A stretch of 58,485 nt of DNA from Caulobacter sp. BK020 (GCF_004342605.1 NZ_SLZL01000024.1:1-58485); one strand, 5' to 3'. Positions 8,133 to 17,400 are shown, counted from the first letter of the stretch. The notes: generated from the sequence alone by a model not told the origin. Numbers and translations: made by a program.

Positions 8133-9064
8133 CAGCCCGTCGCGCCAGTCTTGGCTTGGATCATCCGCCAGTAGTCGGTCGCGTCGACTGGCACGGTCAG
8201 CTTGGAGGCGTCGCGAATGGCGTCCCAATGGGCGGCGACGCCCTCGGGCGAGAAGTCGTCCAGCAGCACGCCTTCGTTGACGGCGACCACGGCGCGGCTG
8301 ATCCAACCGCAGCCGGCGTTGAAGATCTCGCCCGAGGCCGGGCAGCTTTCGTGGGCCAGGGCCAGCACCAGCGGCGAGACCCGCGCGGTGGACATCGGAT
8401 CCTCCTCAGGCGACTTCGGCTCGGCAGCCTCGCCCGACATGCCGGCCGTGGCGGTCAGCCGGGTGGCGGCGGTCGGGGCCAGGGCGTTTACCTTGATCCC
8501 GGCCTTGGCGCCCTCGATGGCCATGACCCGCATCATGCCGACGATACCCAGCTTGGCCGCGCAGTAGTTGGCCTGGCCGAACGCCCCGAACAGACCCGAC
8601 GGCGAGGCTGTCATCACGATGTTTCCGCCACCGTTCTCGCGCATCCAGTTGAACGCCGGCTGCACCGTGAACATCGTCCCGCGCAGGTGGACGTCAAGGA
8701 TGATGTCGAGCTCCTCCTGGCTGAGCTTGGAGAAGCTGCGATCGCGCAGGATGCCCGCATTGGCGATCACCGCGTCGATCCGGCCATAGGCGTCCAGCGC
8801 CGTCTTGATGATGTTTGCCCCGCCCGCCTGGGTGGCCACACTGTCGAAATTGGCCGTCGCCTCCCCGCCTGCCGCACGGATCTCCTCGACCACCCGGGAG
8901 GCGGCCGACTGGTCGTCGCCCCGGCCGTCGGTGGAGCCGCCCAGGTCGTTGACCACGACCTGGGCGCCACGCTGGGCCAGTTGCAGCGCATAGGTGCGGC
9001 CCAGGCCGTTGCCCGCGCCGGTGACGACGACGACCTTGTCGTCGAAGCGGATCGTGTCTGACAT
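8132..9064 (-). CDS. SDR 3-hydroxyacyl-CoA dehydrogenase, MFE-2/HSD17B4-like
   Basis: This 310-residue short-chain dehydrogenase has the nucleotide-binding TGAGNGLG, NDLGG (typical of the peroxisomal multifunctional enzyme type 2 dehydrogenase domain), NAGILRDRSF and the catalytic YCAAK with an upstream serine in TASPSG. The C-terminal part (INAGCGWISRAVVAVNEG) is also seen in HSD17B4-type enzymes. It should oxidise a (3R)-hydroxyacyl-CoA with NAD. That stereochemistry matches the product of MaoC hydratases such as 38361-39231 rather than of FadB. The ATG at 9064 lies 35 bases after the crotonase stop. The frame to 9244 has no supporting start. Confidence 0.88.
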   Translation of the reverse strand: MSDTIRFDDKVVVVTGAGNGLGRTYALQLAQRGAQVVVNDLGGSTDGRGDDQSAASRVVEEIRAAGGEATANFDSVATQAGGANIIKTALDAYGRIDAVIANAGILRDRSFSKLSQEELDIILDVHLRGTMFTVQPAFNWMRENGGGNIVMTASPSGLFGAFGQANYCAAKLGIVGMMRVMAIEGAKAGIKVNALAPTAATRLTATAGMSGEAAEPKSPEEDPMSTARVSPLVLALAHESCPASGEIFNAGCGWISRAVVAVNEGVLLDDFSPEGVAAHWDAIRDASKLTVPVDATDYWRMIQAKTGATG

Positions 9065-9099
9065 GAAGGTTTCCTCGCTCGCGGCCGTCGTTCGGCGCG

Positions 9100-9921
9100 T
9101 CAGGTGTGCTTGAACTTGGGGCGGCGCTTCTCGATGGCGGAGGCGCGCTTCTCGGCCGCGTCCTCGGTCGCCTGGCTGGCCAGCACCGCGCGGTTCTCCA
9201 GCTCGATGGCCGCTTCCAGACTGCCGGCGCCTTGGTTGAACCACAGCGACTGCTTGGTCAGCCAGATGCCGACCGGGCTGTTGACGGCGACAGCGTCGGC
9301 CAGGGCCAAGGCCTGGTCCATCAGGACGTCGTCGTCGACCGCGCGCAGCACCAAGCCGATGCGCTCGGCCTCGTCCGATTGCACCGCCCGCGCGGTCAGC
9401 AGCAGCTCAGCCGCCCGCTGCGCACCGACGGCGCGAGGCAGCAGATAGCTCATCCCCAGCTCGGCGCCGGTCGCGGCGTTGTGGATGACGTTGACGAACT
9501 TGGCCGACCGCGCGGCCAGCGTCATGTCCGAGGCCAGGGCCAGCGCGTAGCCGATGCCGGCCGCCGTGCCGTTGACCGCGCAAATGATCGGCTGGGGCAT
9601 GGCCCGCATCAGGACGGGGATCTGGCCCAGCACTCGCATGGTGTACTTGCCCGACTGGATGCGCCCCAGGCCCGGCCGGACCCAGGTAGGCTTGCCGCCC
9701 ACCCGCACGTCGTGGCCGGCGCAGAAGGCTCGCCCCGCGCCGGTCAGGATGATCACCCGTACGTCTGGATCGTCGCGCAGGCTCTCGAACGCCGCGATTA
9801 GCGCCTCGTACATGTCGAAGGTGAAGGCGTTCAGCGCCTCGGGCCGGTTCAGCGTGATCCGGGCAACGCCCTCGGCGGGTGTATCGACCAGAACTGCGGC
9901 GGAGGTCTCAGTGTCGGTCAT
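9100..9921 (-). CDS. Enoyl-CoA hydratase/isomerase family protein (crotonase fold)
   Basis: This 273-residue crotonase-fold protein has VARITLNRPEALNAF, GAGRAFCAGHDV and ICAVNGTAAGIGYALALASD. The two glutamates of classical hydratases are absent: GGGxE becomes AGIGYA, and the second site reads NVIHNAATGAE. The oxyanion-hole framework is kept, so it should bind acyl-CoA, but simple hydration is doubtful. Isomerase, hydrolase or retro-aldol type chemistry is possible. It sits between a dehydrogenase pair and the MFE-2-like SDR. The ATG at 9921 follows the dehydrogenase stop at 9931 by 9 bases. Confidence 0.82.
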   Translation of the reverse strand: MTDTETSAAVLVDTPAEGVARITLNRPEALNAFTFDMYEALIAAFESLRDDPDVRVIILTGAGRAFCAGHDVRVGGKPTWVRPGLGRIQSGKYTMRVLGQIPVLMRAMPQPIICAVNGTAAGIGYALALASDMTLAARSAKFVNVIHNAATGAELGMSYLLPRAVGAQRAAELLLTARAVQSDEAERIGLVLRAVDDDVLMDQALALADAVAVNSPVGIWLTKQSLWFNQGAGSLEAAIELENRAVLASQATEDAAEKRASAIEKRRPKFKHT

Positions 9922-9930
9922 CGGCGATCC

Positions 9931-11172
9931 TCAGCGCGGCAGGCCGAGCGCGCGCTCGGCGATCATGGTCTTCAGGATCTCGTTGGCGCCGCCCGAGATC
10001 GTCCACGCGTAGCTCAGCAGGAAGTCGTGCATGGCGTTGCCGGTCTGGTGCCCGCCGCCCAGGATGATCGGCTGACGAAGCTGGCCCGACAGCCCGCCTA
10101 GCTTCAGCCGAAACTCGGTGTAGCGCCGCAGCAGCTCCGAGAAGTGCACCTTGATGTAGGTCGGCATCGTGGTCGAACCCATATGCGGGTCGGTCTCGAT
10201 CTCCTGCATCAGGGCGCGGATCATCAGGCGCAAGGCGACCATGTCGTTGTAAGCGCGGGTGAAGGCGCGGCGGGCTTCGTCGTCCTTCAGCCAAGCCGCG
10301 TCGGTTCGCTTGGCATCGGCGAGGTCGGCGTCCAGGGTCCGCGCCATGCGCTCGGACAGTTCGAAGATGATCAGGCCGCGCTCGGCCGACAGGGTGGACT
10401 GGGCGATGGCCCAGCCGGCGTTCTCCTCGCCAATCAGGTCGCTGACCGGGATCTCGACATTGTCGAGGAAGATCTCGCAGAATTCGGCCTGGCCGGTCGC
10501 CTGACGGATCGGCCGCACCGTGACGCCCGGCGCCTTCATGTTCAGGATGAAGTACGAGATGCCGGCCTGCTTCTTAGGGGCGGTCGGGTCCGTGCGGGCC
10601 AGCAACAGGCAGTAGTCGGCGAAGGCGCCGTACGAGGACCAGACCTTCTGGCCATTGACCACATAGACGTCGCCCTTGCGCTCGGCGCGCGTCCGCAGCG
10701 AAGCCAGGTCCGAGCCCGATCCGGGTTCCGAGAAACCCTGGCACCAGACCTCGCCACGCTCCTTGACGCCCGTCAGGTACCGGTCGCGCTGCGTCTTCGA
10801 GCCGTTCCCGAACAGCGTGGCTGGCAGGTGGTAGAGCGAGATCACGAACATGTCCGGATTGGGCGCCTGGGCGCGGGCGATCTCCTCGAAGATGATGACC
10901 TGATGCCGGATGCCGATATCGGCGCCGCCCCAGTCGCGGGGCCAGTGCGGCGTCGCCAGGCCCACCTTGCCCATCTCGGCGAACCACCAGCGCTGGAAGG
11001 CGACATAGTCGGCCTCGCTCGCGCCGGTCATCCGCGCGCGCCAGTCGGCGGGCACCACCGCCTCGAGCCAAGCCCGCACCTCGGCGCGGAAGGCGTCCAA
11101 GTCATCCTTGCGGGCCAGCGGGTCAAACCGGCGGGTCGCGGTTGATGGGTTCGTCGCGGTCTGGACGGACAT
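9931..11172 (-). CDS. Acyl-CoA dehydrogenase, large catalytic subunit
   Basis: This 413-residue enzyme has WCQGFSEPGSGSDLASLRTR, NGQKVWSSYG and the C-terminal ISGGANEILKTMIAERALGL. The glutamate at 264 in TLSAERG occupies the helix-G base position. The second of two close ATGs (11172) is chosen because GGGAG at 11080-like spacing lies 7 bases before it (bases 11180-11184), whereas the ATG at 11178 would be only 1 base away. It follows the small subunit 11185-12303 by 12 bases and should form a mixed tetramer with it. DMFVISLYHLPATLFG in the substrate region differs from the other large subunits, suggesting a different acyl chain. Confidence 0.88.
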   Translation of the reverse strand: MSVQTATNPSTATRRFDPLARKDDLDAFRAEVRAWLEAVVPADWRARMTGASEADYVAFQRWWFAEMGKVGLATPHWPRDWGGADIGIRHQVIIFEEIARAQAPNPDMFVISLYHLPATLFGNGSKTQRDRYLTGVKERGEVWCQGFSEPGSGSDLASLRTRAERKGDVYVVNGQKVWSSYGAFADYCLLLARTDPTAPKKQAGISYFILNMKAPGVTVRPIRQATGQAEFCEIFLDNVEIPVSDLIGEENAGWAIAQSTLSAERGLIIFELSERMARTLDADLADAKRTDAAWLKDDEARRAFTRAYNDMVALRLMIRALMQEIETDPHMGSTTMPTYIKVHFSELLRRYTEFRLKLGGLSGQLRQPIILGGGHQTGNAMHDFLLSYAWTISGGANEILKTMIAERALGLPR

Positions 11173-11184
11173 GGTCATGCTCCC

Positions 11185-12303
11185 TCAGGCCGCCGCCAAG
11201 AGCAGGTCGGTGACCCCGTCGAGATAGGCCGCCGGCCCGCCGAACAGCTGCTCGTTCAGCTTGGCGCGCTTCAGATAGAGATGGCAGGGATGCTCCCAGG
11301 TGTAGCCGATGCCGCCGTGCAGTTGCACGGCGTCCTGGGCCACGCGGGCATAGACCTCGCTCGCCAGGGCCTTGGCGGCCAGGGCGTAGCGACCGGCCGC
11401 GGAATCACCGCTCGCCGCCTTGGCCACGGCCTCGGCGACCAAGACGCCCGAGGCGACCAGGGCGATCTTGTGATCGGCGCATCGGTGCTTCAAGGCCTGG
11501 AACGAGCCGATCGGCTTGCCGAACTGCTCGCGGGTCTTCAGGTAGTCGAGCGTGATTTCGAAGATGGCGTTGGCGCCGCCTCGGGCGTCGCTCGCCAGAG
11601 CCAGAGCCGCGTGGTGCAGCAAGGCTTGCGCGATCTCGTCCGCATCTCCGGTCAGCACCCGACCGGCCGGCAGGACCACGCGCTCGAACCGCGCCACGCC
11701 CAGGTGTCGAGTGCGATCGACGGTGGCGGCCTTTTCGACCGTGACGCCGTCGACAGCGGGCTCCACCAGCACCCAGCGCAAGCCCTCGCCCTCGCGGGCC
11801 AGCAACAGCAGGACATCGGCCGCCGCGCCATCGAGCAGGTTCTCCACCACGCCGTCGAGCACCACGCCGCTGCCGGGGCCTGTCGATAGCGTCAGGGTCG
11901 GTGCGGGAGCCCCGGGCGCCAGCATCGATACCGCTCCGGCCAACTCGCCGGCCGCGAGTCGGGGGATCCAGGCCGCCTGCTGGTCAGCGTCACCGCCCCG
12001 CGCCAGGGCTTCGACGACCAGCATCGTCCCCAGAACCGGCAAGGGCGCGACGGCGCGTCCCAGTTCCTCATAGATGACGGCAAGCTCGGACGGCCCCAAG
12101 CCCAGACCGCCATGCGCCTCGTCGGCGAAGAGCGCCAGCCAGCCCAGCTCGGCGGCCTGCGACCACAGCGGCTGATCGCGCACGCCCTCCGCGTTGGTGA
12201 AGGCGGCCACCTTCTCGTGCGAGGCCTGTTCCGACAGCACCGTCCTCACGCCGTCGCGCAGGGCGTTCAGGTCCATGCCGTCGGTCGAATGTCCGTCGCT
12301 CAT
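11185..12303 (-). CDS. Acyl-CoA dehydrogenase, small (non-catalytic-base) subunit
   Basis: This 372-residue acyl-CoA dehydrogenase homologue has LKTREQFGKPIGSFQALKHR and VQLHGGIGYTWEHPCHLYLKR near the C-terminus. The catalytic-base position in helix G is alanine (LALASDARGGANAIF). The middle region is poor in the usual GSDxxxxxT motif, reading GAVSMLAPGAPAPTLTL, as is common in small subunits. It is encoded just before the large subunit 9931-11172 and 10 bases after a crotonase. Its likely role is to complete the FAD site of the heterotetramer, not to catalyse alone. Confidence 0.83.
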   Translation of the reverse strand: MSDGHSTDGMDLNALRDGVRTVLSEQASHEKVAAFTNAEGVRDQPLWSQAAELGWLALFADEAHGGLGLGPSELAVIYEELGRAVAPLPVLGTMLVVEALARGGDADQQAAWIPRLAAGELAGAVSMLAPGAPAPTLTLSTGPGSGVVLDGVVENLLDGAAADVLLLLAREGEGLRWVLVEPAVDGVTVEKAATVDRTRHLGVARFERVVLPAGRVLTGDADEIAQALLHHAALALASDARGGANAIFEITLDYLKTREQFGKPIGSFQALKHRCADHKIALVASGVLVAEAVAKAASGDSAAGRYALAAKALASEVYARVAQDAVQLHGGIGYTWEHPCHLYLKRAKLNEQLFGGPAAYLDGVTDLLLAAA

Positions 12304-12313
12304 CGCGGGCCTC

Positions 12314-13129
12314 TCAGAACAGCACGTCGGTGGTGAAGTCGGGGGGACGCTTTTCTTCCATGGCCTTCAGCGCCTCCTTGGCTTCCGCGCCGGAGAAGTT
12401 GACCATCTCGAACGCGGCCGACAGGTCGAAGATCGCCTCGTTCTGGCGCAGCCAGTGGTTCAGCACGTACTTGGTCATCCGCACCGCCGTCGGCGCGGCG
12501 GCGGCCAGCTCGAGCGCGACCTCGATCGACGTCGCCTCCAGCGCCTCGGCCTCCACCGCCAGGGCGACCAGATTGTTGCGCTCGGCCTCCTCGCCGGTCA
12601 TCGGGCGGTTGGTCAGCAGGTAGTATTTGGCCTTGGCCATGCCGCATAGCAGCGGCCAGACGATCGCCGCATGGTCGCCCGCCGCGACGCCGATGCGGAC
12701 GTGTCCGTCCAGCAGCTTGGCCGTTTTGGCCGCGATCGGCACGTCGGCCAGCAGGGCCAGAGCCAGGCCCGCCCCGACCGCCGCGCCGTTTACCGCCGAG
12801 ACGATGGGCTTGCGCGACGCGATGATGTTACGGACCAACCGGGTGGCGTTGTTGAAGTCCTGCGAGAACTGCTGGTTGGCGTCGAGGGCGCCCGCGACCG
12901 GCATGTCGTCCAGCGCTCCGCCGGCGCAGAAGGCGCGGCCTTCGCCGGTGACGATCGTCACCCGCGTCTCGGGATCGGCGTCGATCGCCGCCCAGACCTC
13001 CTCCAGCTGACGGTGCATGGTCGGCGTCACGGCGTTGGCCTTGCCCGGATTGCTCAGGGTCAGGCGCAGCACGCGCGGCGCGGGGCGGTCGAACTTCAGG
13101 CGGTCGAAGGCGGCGTAGCGGTCGGTCAT
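12314..13129 (-). CDS. Enoyl-CoA hydratase/isomerase family protein (crotonase fold)
   Basis: This 271-residue crotonase has LRLTLSNPGKANAVT, GEGRAFCAGGALDDM and SAVNGAAVGAGLALALLADV. Neither catalytic glutamate of rat crotonase is present (GAGLA; HVRIGVAAGDHAA). GDHAA in place of the GAGGT segment is a group also seen in other bacterial acyl-CoA isomerase-like proteins. The ATG at 13129 overlaps the thiolase stop by ATGA, making translational coupling with the thiolase likely. The exact reaction cannot be read from sequence. Confidence 0.82.
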   Translation of the reverse strand: MTDRYAAFDRLKFDRPAPRVLRLTLSNPGKANAVTPTMHRQLEEVWAAIDADPETRVTIVTGEGRAFCAGGALDDMPVAGALDANQQFSQDFNNATRLVRNIIASRKPIVSAVNGAAVGAGLALALLADVPIAAKTAKLLDGHVRIGVAAGDHAAIVWPLLCGMAKAKYYLLTNRPMTGEEAERNNLVALAVEAEALEATSIEVALELAAAAPTAVRMTKYVLNHWLRQNEAIFDLSAAFEMVNFSGAEAKEALKAMEEKRPPDFTTDVLF

Positions 13130-14310
13130 CGGTCGATCTCGAACAAACCGGCGGCGCCCATGCCTCCGCCGATGCACATGGTGACGATGACACGCCTGGC
13201 GCCGCGGCGCTTCCCCTCGATGAGGGCGTGTCCGGTCAGGCGCGACCCACTCATGCCGTAGGGGTGGCCGATCGCGATCGCGCCGCCGTCGACATTGATG
13301 CGCTCCGGGTCGATCCCGAGCACGTCGCGGCAATGGACGACCTGCACGGCGAAGGCCTCGTTCAGCTCCCACAGGTCGATGTCGTCGACGCCGAGACCAT
13401 GCCGCGCCAGCAGCTTGGGAACGGCATGCACGGGCCCGATCCCCATCTCGTCCGGCTCGCAACCGGCGACCGCGAAGCCCTTGAACCGACCCAGCGGGTT
13501 CAAGCCCCGACGCGCGGCCTCGTCGGCGGACATCACCACGCAGACGCTGGCGCCGTCCGAGAGCTGAGAAGAGTTGCCGGCCGTAATGAAGGCTTCCTCG
13601 CCGTTGATCGGCTTGAGCCCGGCCAGGCCTTCCAGCGTCGTTTCCGGCCGGTTGCCCTCGTCCTTGGTCAGCAGCACCTCTTCCTCACCGATCACCTGGC
13701 CTTGCTTGTCGGTCAGTTGCTTGAGGCTCTTCAGCGGCGCGAGCTCGGCGTCGAATCGGCCGGCGGCCTGGGCGGCGGCGGTGCGGCGTTGGCTTTCCAG
13801 GGAATAGGCGTCCTGGATTTCCCGGCTGACCCCATAGCGGCGCGCGACGGTATCGGCCGTGGCGATCATCGGCAGATAGATGTCGGCCTTGTGTTCGACC
13901 AGCCAGTCGCTGCGATTGCGGTGGCGGTTGAGGTGATGATGGGTCAGCGAGATGCTCTCCACGCCGCCGGCGACGAAGATGTCGCCTTCGCCGGCCAGCA
14001 GGCGCTGGGCCGCCAGGGCGATGGCCTGCAGGCCCGACGAGCATTTGCGGTCCAGCGTGAAGCCCGGCACGGTCACCGGGCAGCCGGCGCGGATCGCCGA
14101 CTGGCGGGCGATGTTGTTGCCGGTCGGCCCCTCGGGCGTGGCGCAGCCCAGGATGACGTCCTCAACCTCGCCCGGCGCGACGCCCGCGCGCTCCAGCGCC
14201 GCGGCGATGACATGCCCGCCGAGATCGGCCCCATGAGTATTGTTGAACGCGCCCCGGAAAGCCCGGCCGATCGGCGTTCGGGCGGTCGAGACGATGACGG
14301 CTTCGGGCAT
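13126..14310 (-). CDS. Acetyl-CoA acyltransferase (classical thiolase, FadA-type)
   Basis: This 394-residue thiolase has the full catalytic set: nucleophilic Cys90 in LDRKCSSGLQA, His349 in GHPYGMSGSR and Cys379 in TMCIGGGMGAAG. It thiolytically cleaves 3-ketoacyl-CoA to acetyl-CoA and a chain shortened by two carbons. It is the only classical four-motif thiolase in the window; the other three thiolase-fold proteins belong to the SCP-x type. The ATG at 14310 gives MPEAVIVSTARTPIG, the standard thiolase N-terminus. It is followed by a coupled crotonase and preceded by a dehydrogenase pair. Confidence 0.93.
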   Translation of the reverse strand: MPEAVIVSTARTPIGRAFRGAFNNTHGADLGGHVIAAALERAGVAPGEVEDVILGCATPEGPTGNNIARQSAIRAGCPVTVPGFTLDRKCSSGLQAIALAAQRLLAGEGDIFVAGGVESISLTHHHLNRHRNRSDWLVEHKADIYLPMIATADTVARRYGVSREIQDAYSLESQRRTAAAQAAGRFDAELAPLKSLKQLTDKQGQVIGEEEVLLTKDEGNRPETTLEGLAGLKPINGEEAFITAGNSSQLSDGASVCVVMSADEAARRGLNPLGRFKGFAVAGCEPDEMGIGPVHAVPKLLARHGLGVDDIDLWELNEAFAVQVVHCRDVLGIDPERINVDGGAIAIGHPYGMSGSRLTGHALIEGKRRGARRVIVTMCIGGGMGAAGLFEIDR

Positions 14311-14333
14311 GCGCCCTCCCCTTGCAAATCCAG

Positions 14334-15332
14334 TCACGCGGCGTCGGACCGCCGGGCGAGTTCGGGCCACAGGCCGTCAGGCCCCAGTCCGGCGACCCGC
14401 CGCCCCAGCCGTTGCGCCCAGAAGCGGTCGCTGCCGAATTCCGAACGCCATCCGGCCAGGCGGCGCGTCAGGCGGTGCAGCGGATGTTCCTGGGTGAAGC
14501 CGATGGCGCCGTGCACCTGGTGAGCCAGGGCCGCGCCCTGCCCGGCCGCGATGTTGGCTCGAAGCTTGGCCGCCGCGAATTCGAAATCGGCGACACCCGC
14601 ATCGGCGGCCCTGGCGGCCGCCTGGCCAGCGGAGTTCACCGCCGCCGCCTCGATCGCGAAGATCGCCAGGGTCTGCTGGACGGTCTGGAACTTGCTGATC
14701 GGCTTGCCGAACTGCACCCGCTCGTTGGCGTAGGCGATCGAGGCGGCCAGGGCCGCGTCCAGGGCGCCGGCGATCTGAGCCGTCCGCAGGAAGGCGCCGC
14801 AAGCCAACAGGTCGATGTCGCTCGGCGCGGCTTCCGCGACCGCGCCCTCGAAGGTCAGCGTGTCGCGCGGCTCGCCCACCGGGCTGTGGCCAGATTCGAT
14901 CCGGCAGTCTGTCGTCTGCAGCCTTAGCAGCGACCCAGCATGCGTCGCGACGACCGTCTGGGCCGCGCCGCCCCAGGGCGTCGCCTTCAGGCTGCCGGTG
15001 AACCGGCCGTTCTCGACGCAGCCGTCGACCGCGGGCGCGATCGTCGCCAGGCCCTCGGCCGGCGTCAGGCCCGCACGCGTCAGCGCCCAGGCCGCCACCG
15101 CCGCCTCGCCGACCGGCGCCGCCAGGGCGTGCGATCCGGCCAGTCGCGCCACCGCGAACAGGTCGCCCCAGTCGCCGCCGAAACCGCCTTCGTCCTCGCC
15201 CAACAGCAGGCTTTCGAAGCCGGCCTCAGCGATTGAGGGCCAGACCTCAGCAAACGGAGCGTCGGGATGGGCCGCGAGGTCCGTGAACAGGCGATCGGCC
15301 GTGTCGGTGAGCAGAGTCCGTGTCTCGCTCAT
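14334..15332 (-). CDS. Acyl-CoA dehydrogenase, short subunit (332 aa)
   Basis: At 332 residues this is the shortest dehydrogenase subunit here. It has ANERVQFGKPISKFQTVQQT and HQVHGAIGFTQEHPLHRLTRR, the FAD-side motifs, but the helix-G base position is glycine (LACGAFLRTAQIAG) and the middle beta domain is shortened (roughly residues 105-170). It overlaps the large subunit 15329-16501 by ATGA, so equal synthesis and complex formation are likely. Activity on its own is improbable. Confidence 0.82.
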   Translation of the reverse strand: MSETRTLLTDTADRLFTDLAAHPDAPFAEVWPSIAEAGFESLLLGEDEGGFGGDWGDLFAVARLAGSHALAAPVGEAAVAAWALTRAGLTPAEGLATIAPAVDGCVENGRFTGSLKATPWGGAAQTVVATHAGSLLRLQTTDCRIESGHSPVGEPRDTLTFEGAVAEAAPSDIDLLACGAFLRTAQIAGALDAALAASIAYANERVQFGKPISKFQTVQQTLAIFAIEAAAVNSAGQAAARAADAGVADFEFAAAKLRANIAAGQGAALAHQVHGAIGFTQEHPLHRLTRRLAGWRSEFGSDRFWAQRLGRRVAGLGPDGLWPELARRSDAA

Positions 15333-16501
15333 CTCAGACCCAGCCCCCTGGCGATGATGCCGCGCAGGATCTCGCGCGTGCCGCCGCGCAGCGAGAACGA
15401 CGGTGAGACCTGCAGCAGCAGAGCCAGGACTCGCGTCAGGTCGGTAGCGGCCGACAGATCCTCGGCGCCGTCAAGCGCGGCCTGGATGGCGCGCGGCAGC
15501 TCCTGCTCGAAACTGTTGCCCAGATCCTTGACGATCGCCGCCTCCAGCGCGGGATCCTCGCCCGCCGCCAGCTTGGCGGCGGTGGATTGCGACATCTGCC
15601 GCAGGGTCCAGAGCTCGGCGGTCAGCCGCCCGATCAGGACGGCCAGCACCGGCTCGGGGTCCGGCCCCGCGAAACGGATCAGTTCGACCAGGGCGGCATA
15701 GCTGGACAGGTAGCGTTCGGGTCCCGACCGCTCCAGCGACAGCTCGGCCGTCACCTGTTTCCAGCCGTTGCCTTCCGGACCGACCCGGGCGCTGTCCGGC
15801 ACATGGACGTCGTCGAGAAAGACCTCGTTGAAGTCGTGCCCGCCGACCAGGTCGATGATCGGCCGGACCGTCACGCCGGGGGTGTCCAGCGGGATCAGGA
15901 ACTGGGTCAGACCCTCGTTGCGCTGCGAGCCCTCGACCGTCCGAACCAGGGCGATCATCAACTGGGCGTTATGGGCGTTGGTGGTCCAGACCTTCTGGCC
16001 GCTGATGCGCCAGCCGTCGCCGTCGCGAACGCCCTGGGTGCGGATGGACGCCAGATCCGACCCCGCCCCCGGCTCGCTCATGCCGATGCAGACATAGGTT
16101 TCGCCGGCCGCGATGCTGGGCAGATGGGTCCGTCGCTGTTCCTCGGTCCCGTAGCGCAGCAGCAGCGGTCCGCTCTGGCGGTCGGCGATCCAGTGCATGC
16201 CGACCGGCGCGCCGGCGGCCAGCAACTCCTCTAGCACGACGTAGCGATGCAGCGGATGGCGAGCGTGGCCGCCATATTCGACCGGCCAGGTCATGCCGAT
16301 ATAGCCGGCCTTGCCCATCGCCTTGCTGAAGTCCGCGTCACAGACGGCCCAGCAGTTCGCGCGGCTGGCGGCGTCGGATTTCGGCGCTTCGCGAGCGATG
16401 AAATCGCGCACCTCGCGGCGTAGCGTCGGAACGCCGTCCGGCGGGTCGAAGGGATGGGCGTCGAAGGTTTGCACGCCGCCAATGTGCCCGCCGCGTCGCA
16501 C
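15329..16501 (-). CDS. Acyl-CoA dehydrogenase, large catalytic subunit
   Basis: This acyl-CoA dehydrogenase (390 residues if started at the GTG at 16501) has CIGMSEPGAGSDLASIRTQ, SGQKVWTTNAHNAQLM and the C-terminal LRGGTREILRGIIARGLGLR. The probable base is Glu257 in AELSLERSG. The start is uncertain: GTG at 16501 or GTG at 16474 (then 381 residues); no ATG fits. It is the first gene of the 16-kb minus-strand run. A perfect operator palindrome lies 22 bases upstream, at 16524-16539, in the gap shared with the divergent crotonase at 16627. Confidence 0.85.
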   Translation of the reverse strand: MRRGGHIGGVQTFDAHPFDPPDGVPTLRREVRDFIAREAPKSDAASRANCWAVCDADFSKAMGKAGYIGMTWPVEYGGHARHPLHRYVVLEELLAAGAPVGMHWIADRQSGPLLLRYGTEEQRRTHLPSIAAGETYVCIGMSEPGAGSDLASIRTQGVRDGDGWRISGQKVWTTNAHNAQLMIALVRTVEGSQRNEGLTQFLIPLDTPGVTVRPIIDLVGGHDFNEVFLDDVHVPDSARVGPEGNGWKQVTAELSLERSGPERYLSSYAALVELIRFAGPDPEPVLAVLIGRLTAELWTLRQMSQSTAAKLAAGEDPALEAAIVKDLGNSFEQELPRAIQAALDGAEDLSAATDLTRVLALLLQVSPSFSLRGGTREILRGIIARGLGLR

Positions 16502-16523
16502 GTCGCAAGGACGGCCGGGCCCC

Positions 16524-16539
16524 TATCGCAGCCGCGATA
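16524..16539. promoter_or_regulatory. Candidate operator, perfect palindrome (TATCGC-AGCC-GCGATA)
   Basis: This is the clearest copy of the recurring palindrome: arms TATCGC and GCGATA are exact complements with a 4-base spacer. It lies in the 125-base gap between the divergent runs starting at 16501 (minus) and 16627 (plus), where one bound dimer could control both. No confident -35/-10 pair is visible around it. Confidence 0.6.
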
Positions 16540-16626
16540 TGGGGAAGAACAAGGGTCCTGGGCGGGTCGTCACCGCCTCAGGCGCGGTGCTATGCCTTGA
16601 AGCCAGAGTTTAGGAGACCAACCGAC

Positions 16627-17397
16627 ATGGCGATCGATCTGAGCATCGAAAACGGCGTCGCGACCGTGACCATCAATCGGCCCGAGCGTAAGAACGCCAT
16701 CCTGCTGGCCATGCGCACCGAGATCGAGAATGCGTTCCTGAAATGCCAGGACGACGACTCCGTGCGGGTGATCATCCTGACCGGCGCGGGCTCGGACTTC
16801 AGCGCCGGCGCCGACGTCGGCGAGATGGGCGGCGGCGGGATCAGCGGCTCGCTCTATCGCATGCGCCACCTGCACCGCATGGCCCGCGCCGTGGCCAACA
16901 CCAACAAGCCCGTGATCGCCGCTGTCGAGGGCGTGTGCATCGGCATGTCCTGGGCCCTGGCCCTGGCCGCCGACATCACCGTGGCGGCCGAGAACGCCCG
17001 GTTCCAGTTCGCCTTTCGGCACATCGGCCTGGCGCCGGACGGCGGCGCGGCGTTCCTGCTGACCCGCTACGTGCCGATCCAGCGCGCCAAGGAGATCATG
17101 TATTCGGGCCGCTTCGTCAGCGGGACCGAGGCCCATCAACTGGGCCTGACCCTGCACGCTACGGCCCCCGGCGAGGCCCTGGCCAAGGCCCGCGAGGTCG
17201 CCGCCAGCTTCGTCAACGCCCCGACCATCGCCTTGGCCATGGCCAAGCGCCAGTTCGACGCCGCCCCAGCCCAAACCTATGACCAGGCCCTGGACTTCGA
17301 GGCCAACATCCAGCCGCTGATGGTCCAGACCGAAGACTTCCGGGAGGGGACCAACTCCTTCAAGGAGAAGCGCAAAGCCCAGTTCGTCGGCAACTGA
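16627..17397 (+). CDS. Enoyl-CoA hydratase/isomerase family protein (crotonase fold)
   Basis: This 256-residue crotonase has VATVTINRPERKNAI, GAGSDFSAGADVGEM and IAAVEGVCIGMSWALALAAD. The glutamate sites read GMSWA and FAFRHIGLAPDGGA, so both classical acids are missing. The aspartate in APDGG resembles family members with isomerase or other activity. The ATG at 16627 is chosen because AGGAG lies at 16612-16616, 10 bases upstream; an earlier TTG at 16597 precedes that site. It opens a three-gene plus-strand run with an OB-fold protein and an aldolase-like thiolase. Confidence 0.83.
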   Translation: MAIDLSIENGVATVTINRPERKNAILLAMRTEIENAFLKCQDDDSVRVIILTGAGSDFSAGADVGEMGGGGISGSLYRMRHLHRMARAVANTNKPVIAAVEGVCIGMSWALALAADITVAAENARFQFAFRHIGLAPDGGAAFLLTRYVPIQRAKEIMYSGRFVSGTEAHQLGLTLHATAPGEALAKAREVAASFVNAPTIALAMAKRQFDAAPAQTYDQALDFEANIQPLMVQTEDFREGTNSFKEKRKAQFVGN

Positions 17398-17400
17398 CCG

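Noticed and set aside
14334..15332. The 332-residue dehydrogenase subunit as a truncated pseudogene
   Set aside because: The frame is open, coupled by ATGA to its partner, and keeps the C-terminal FAD motifs; the short middle domain fits a small-subunit role.
16597..16626. TTG-initiated N-terminal extension of the crotonase
   Set aside because: The ribosome site AGGAG at 16612-16616 would lie inside the extension, and the added residues are not family-like. ATG 16627 is preferred.
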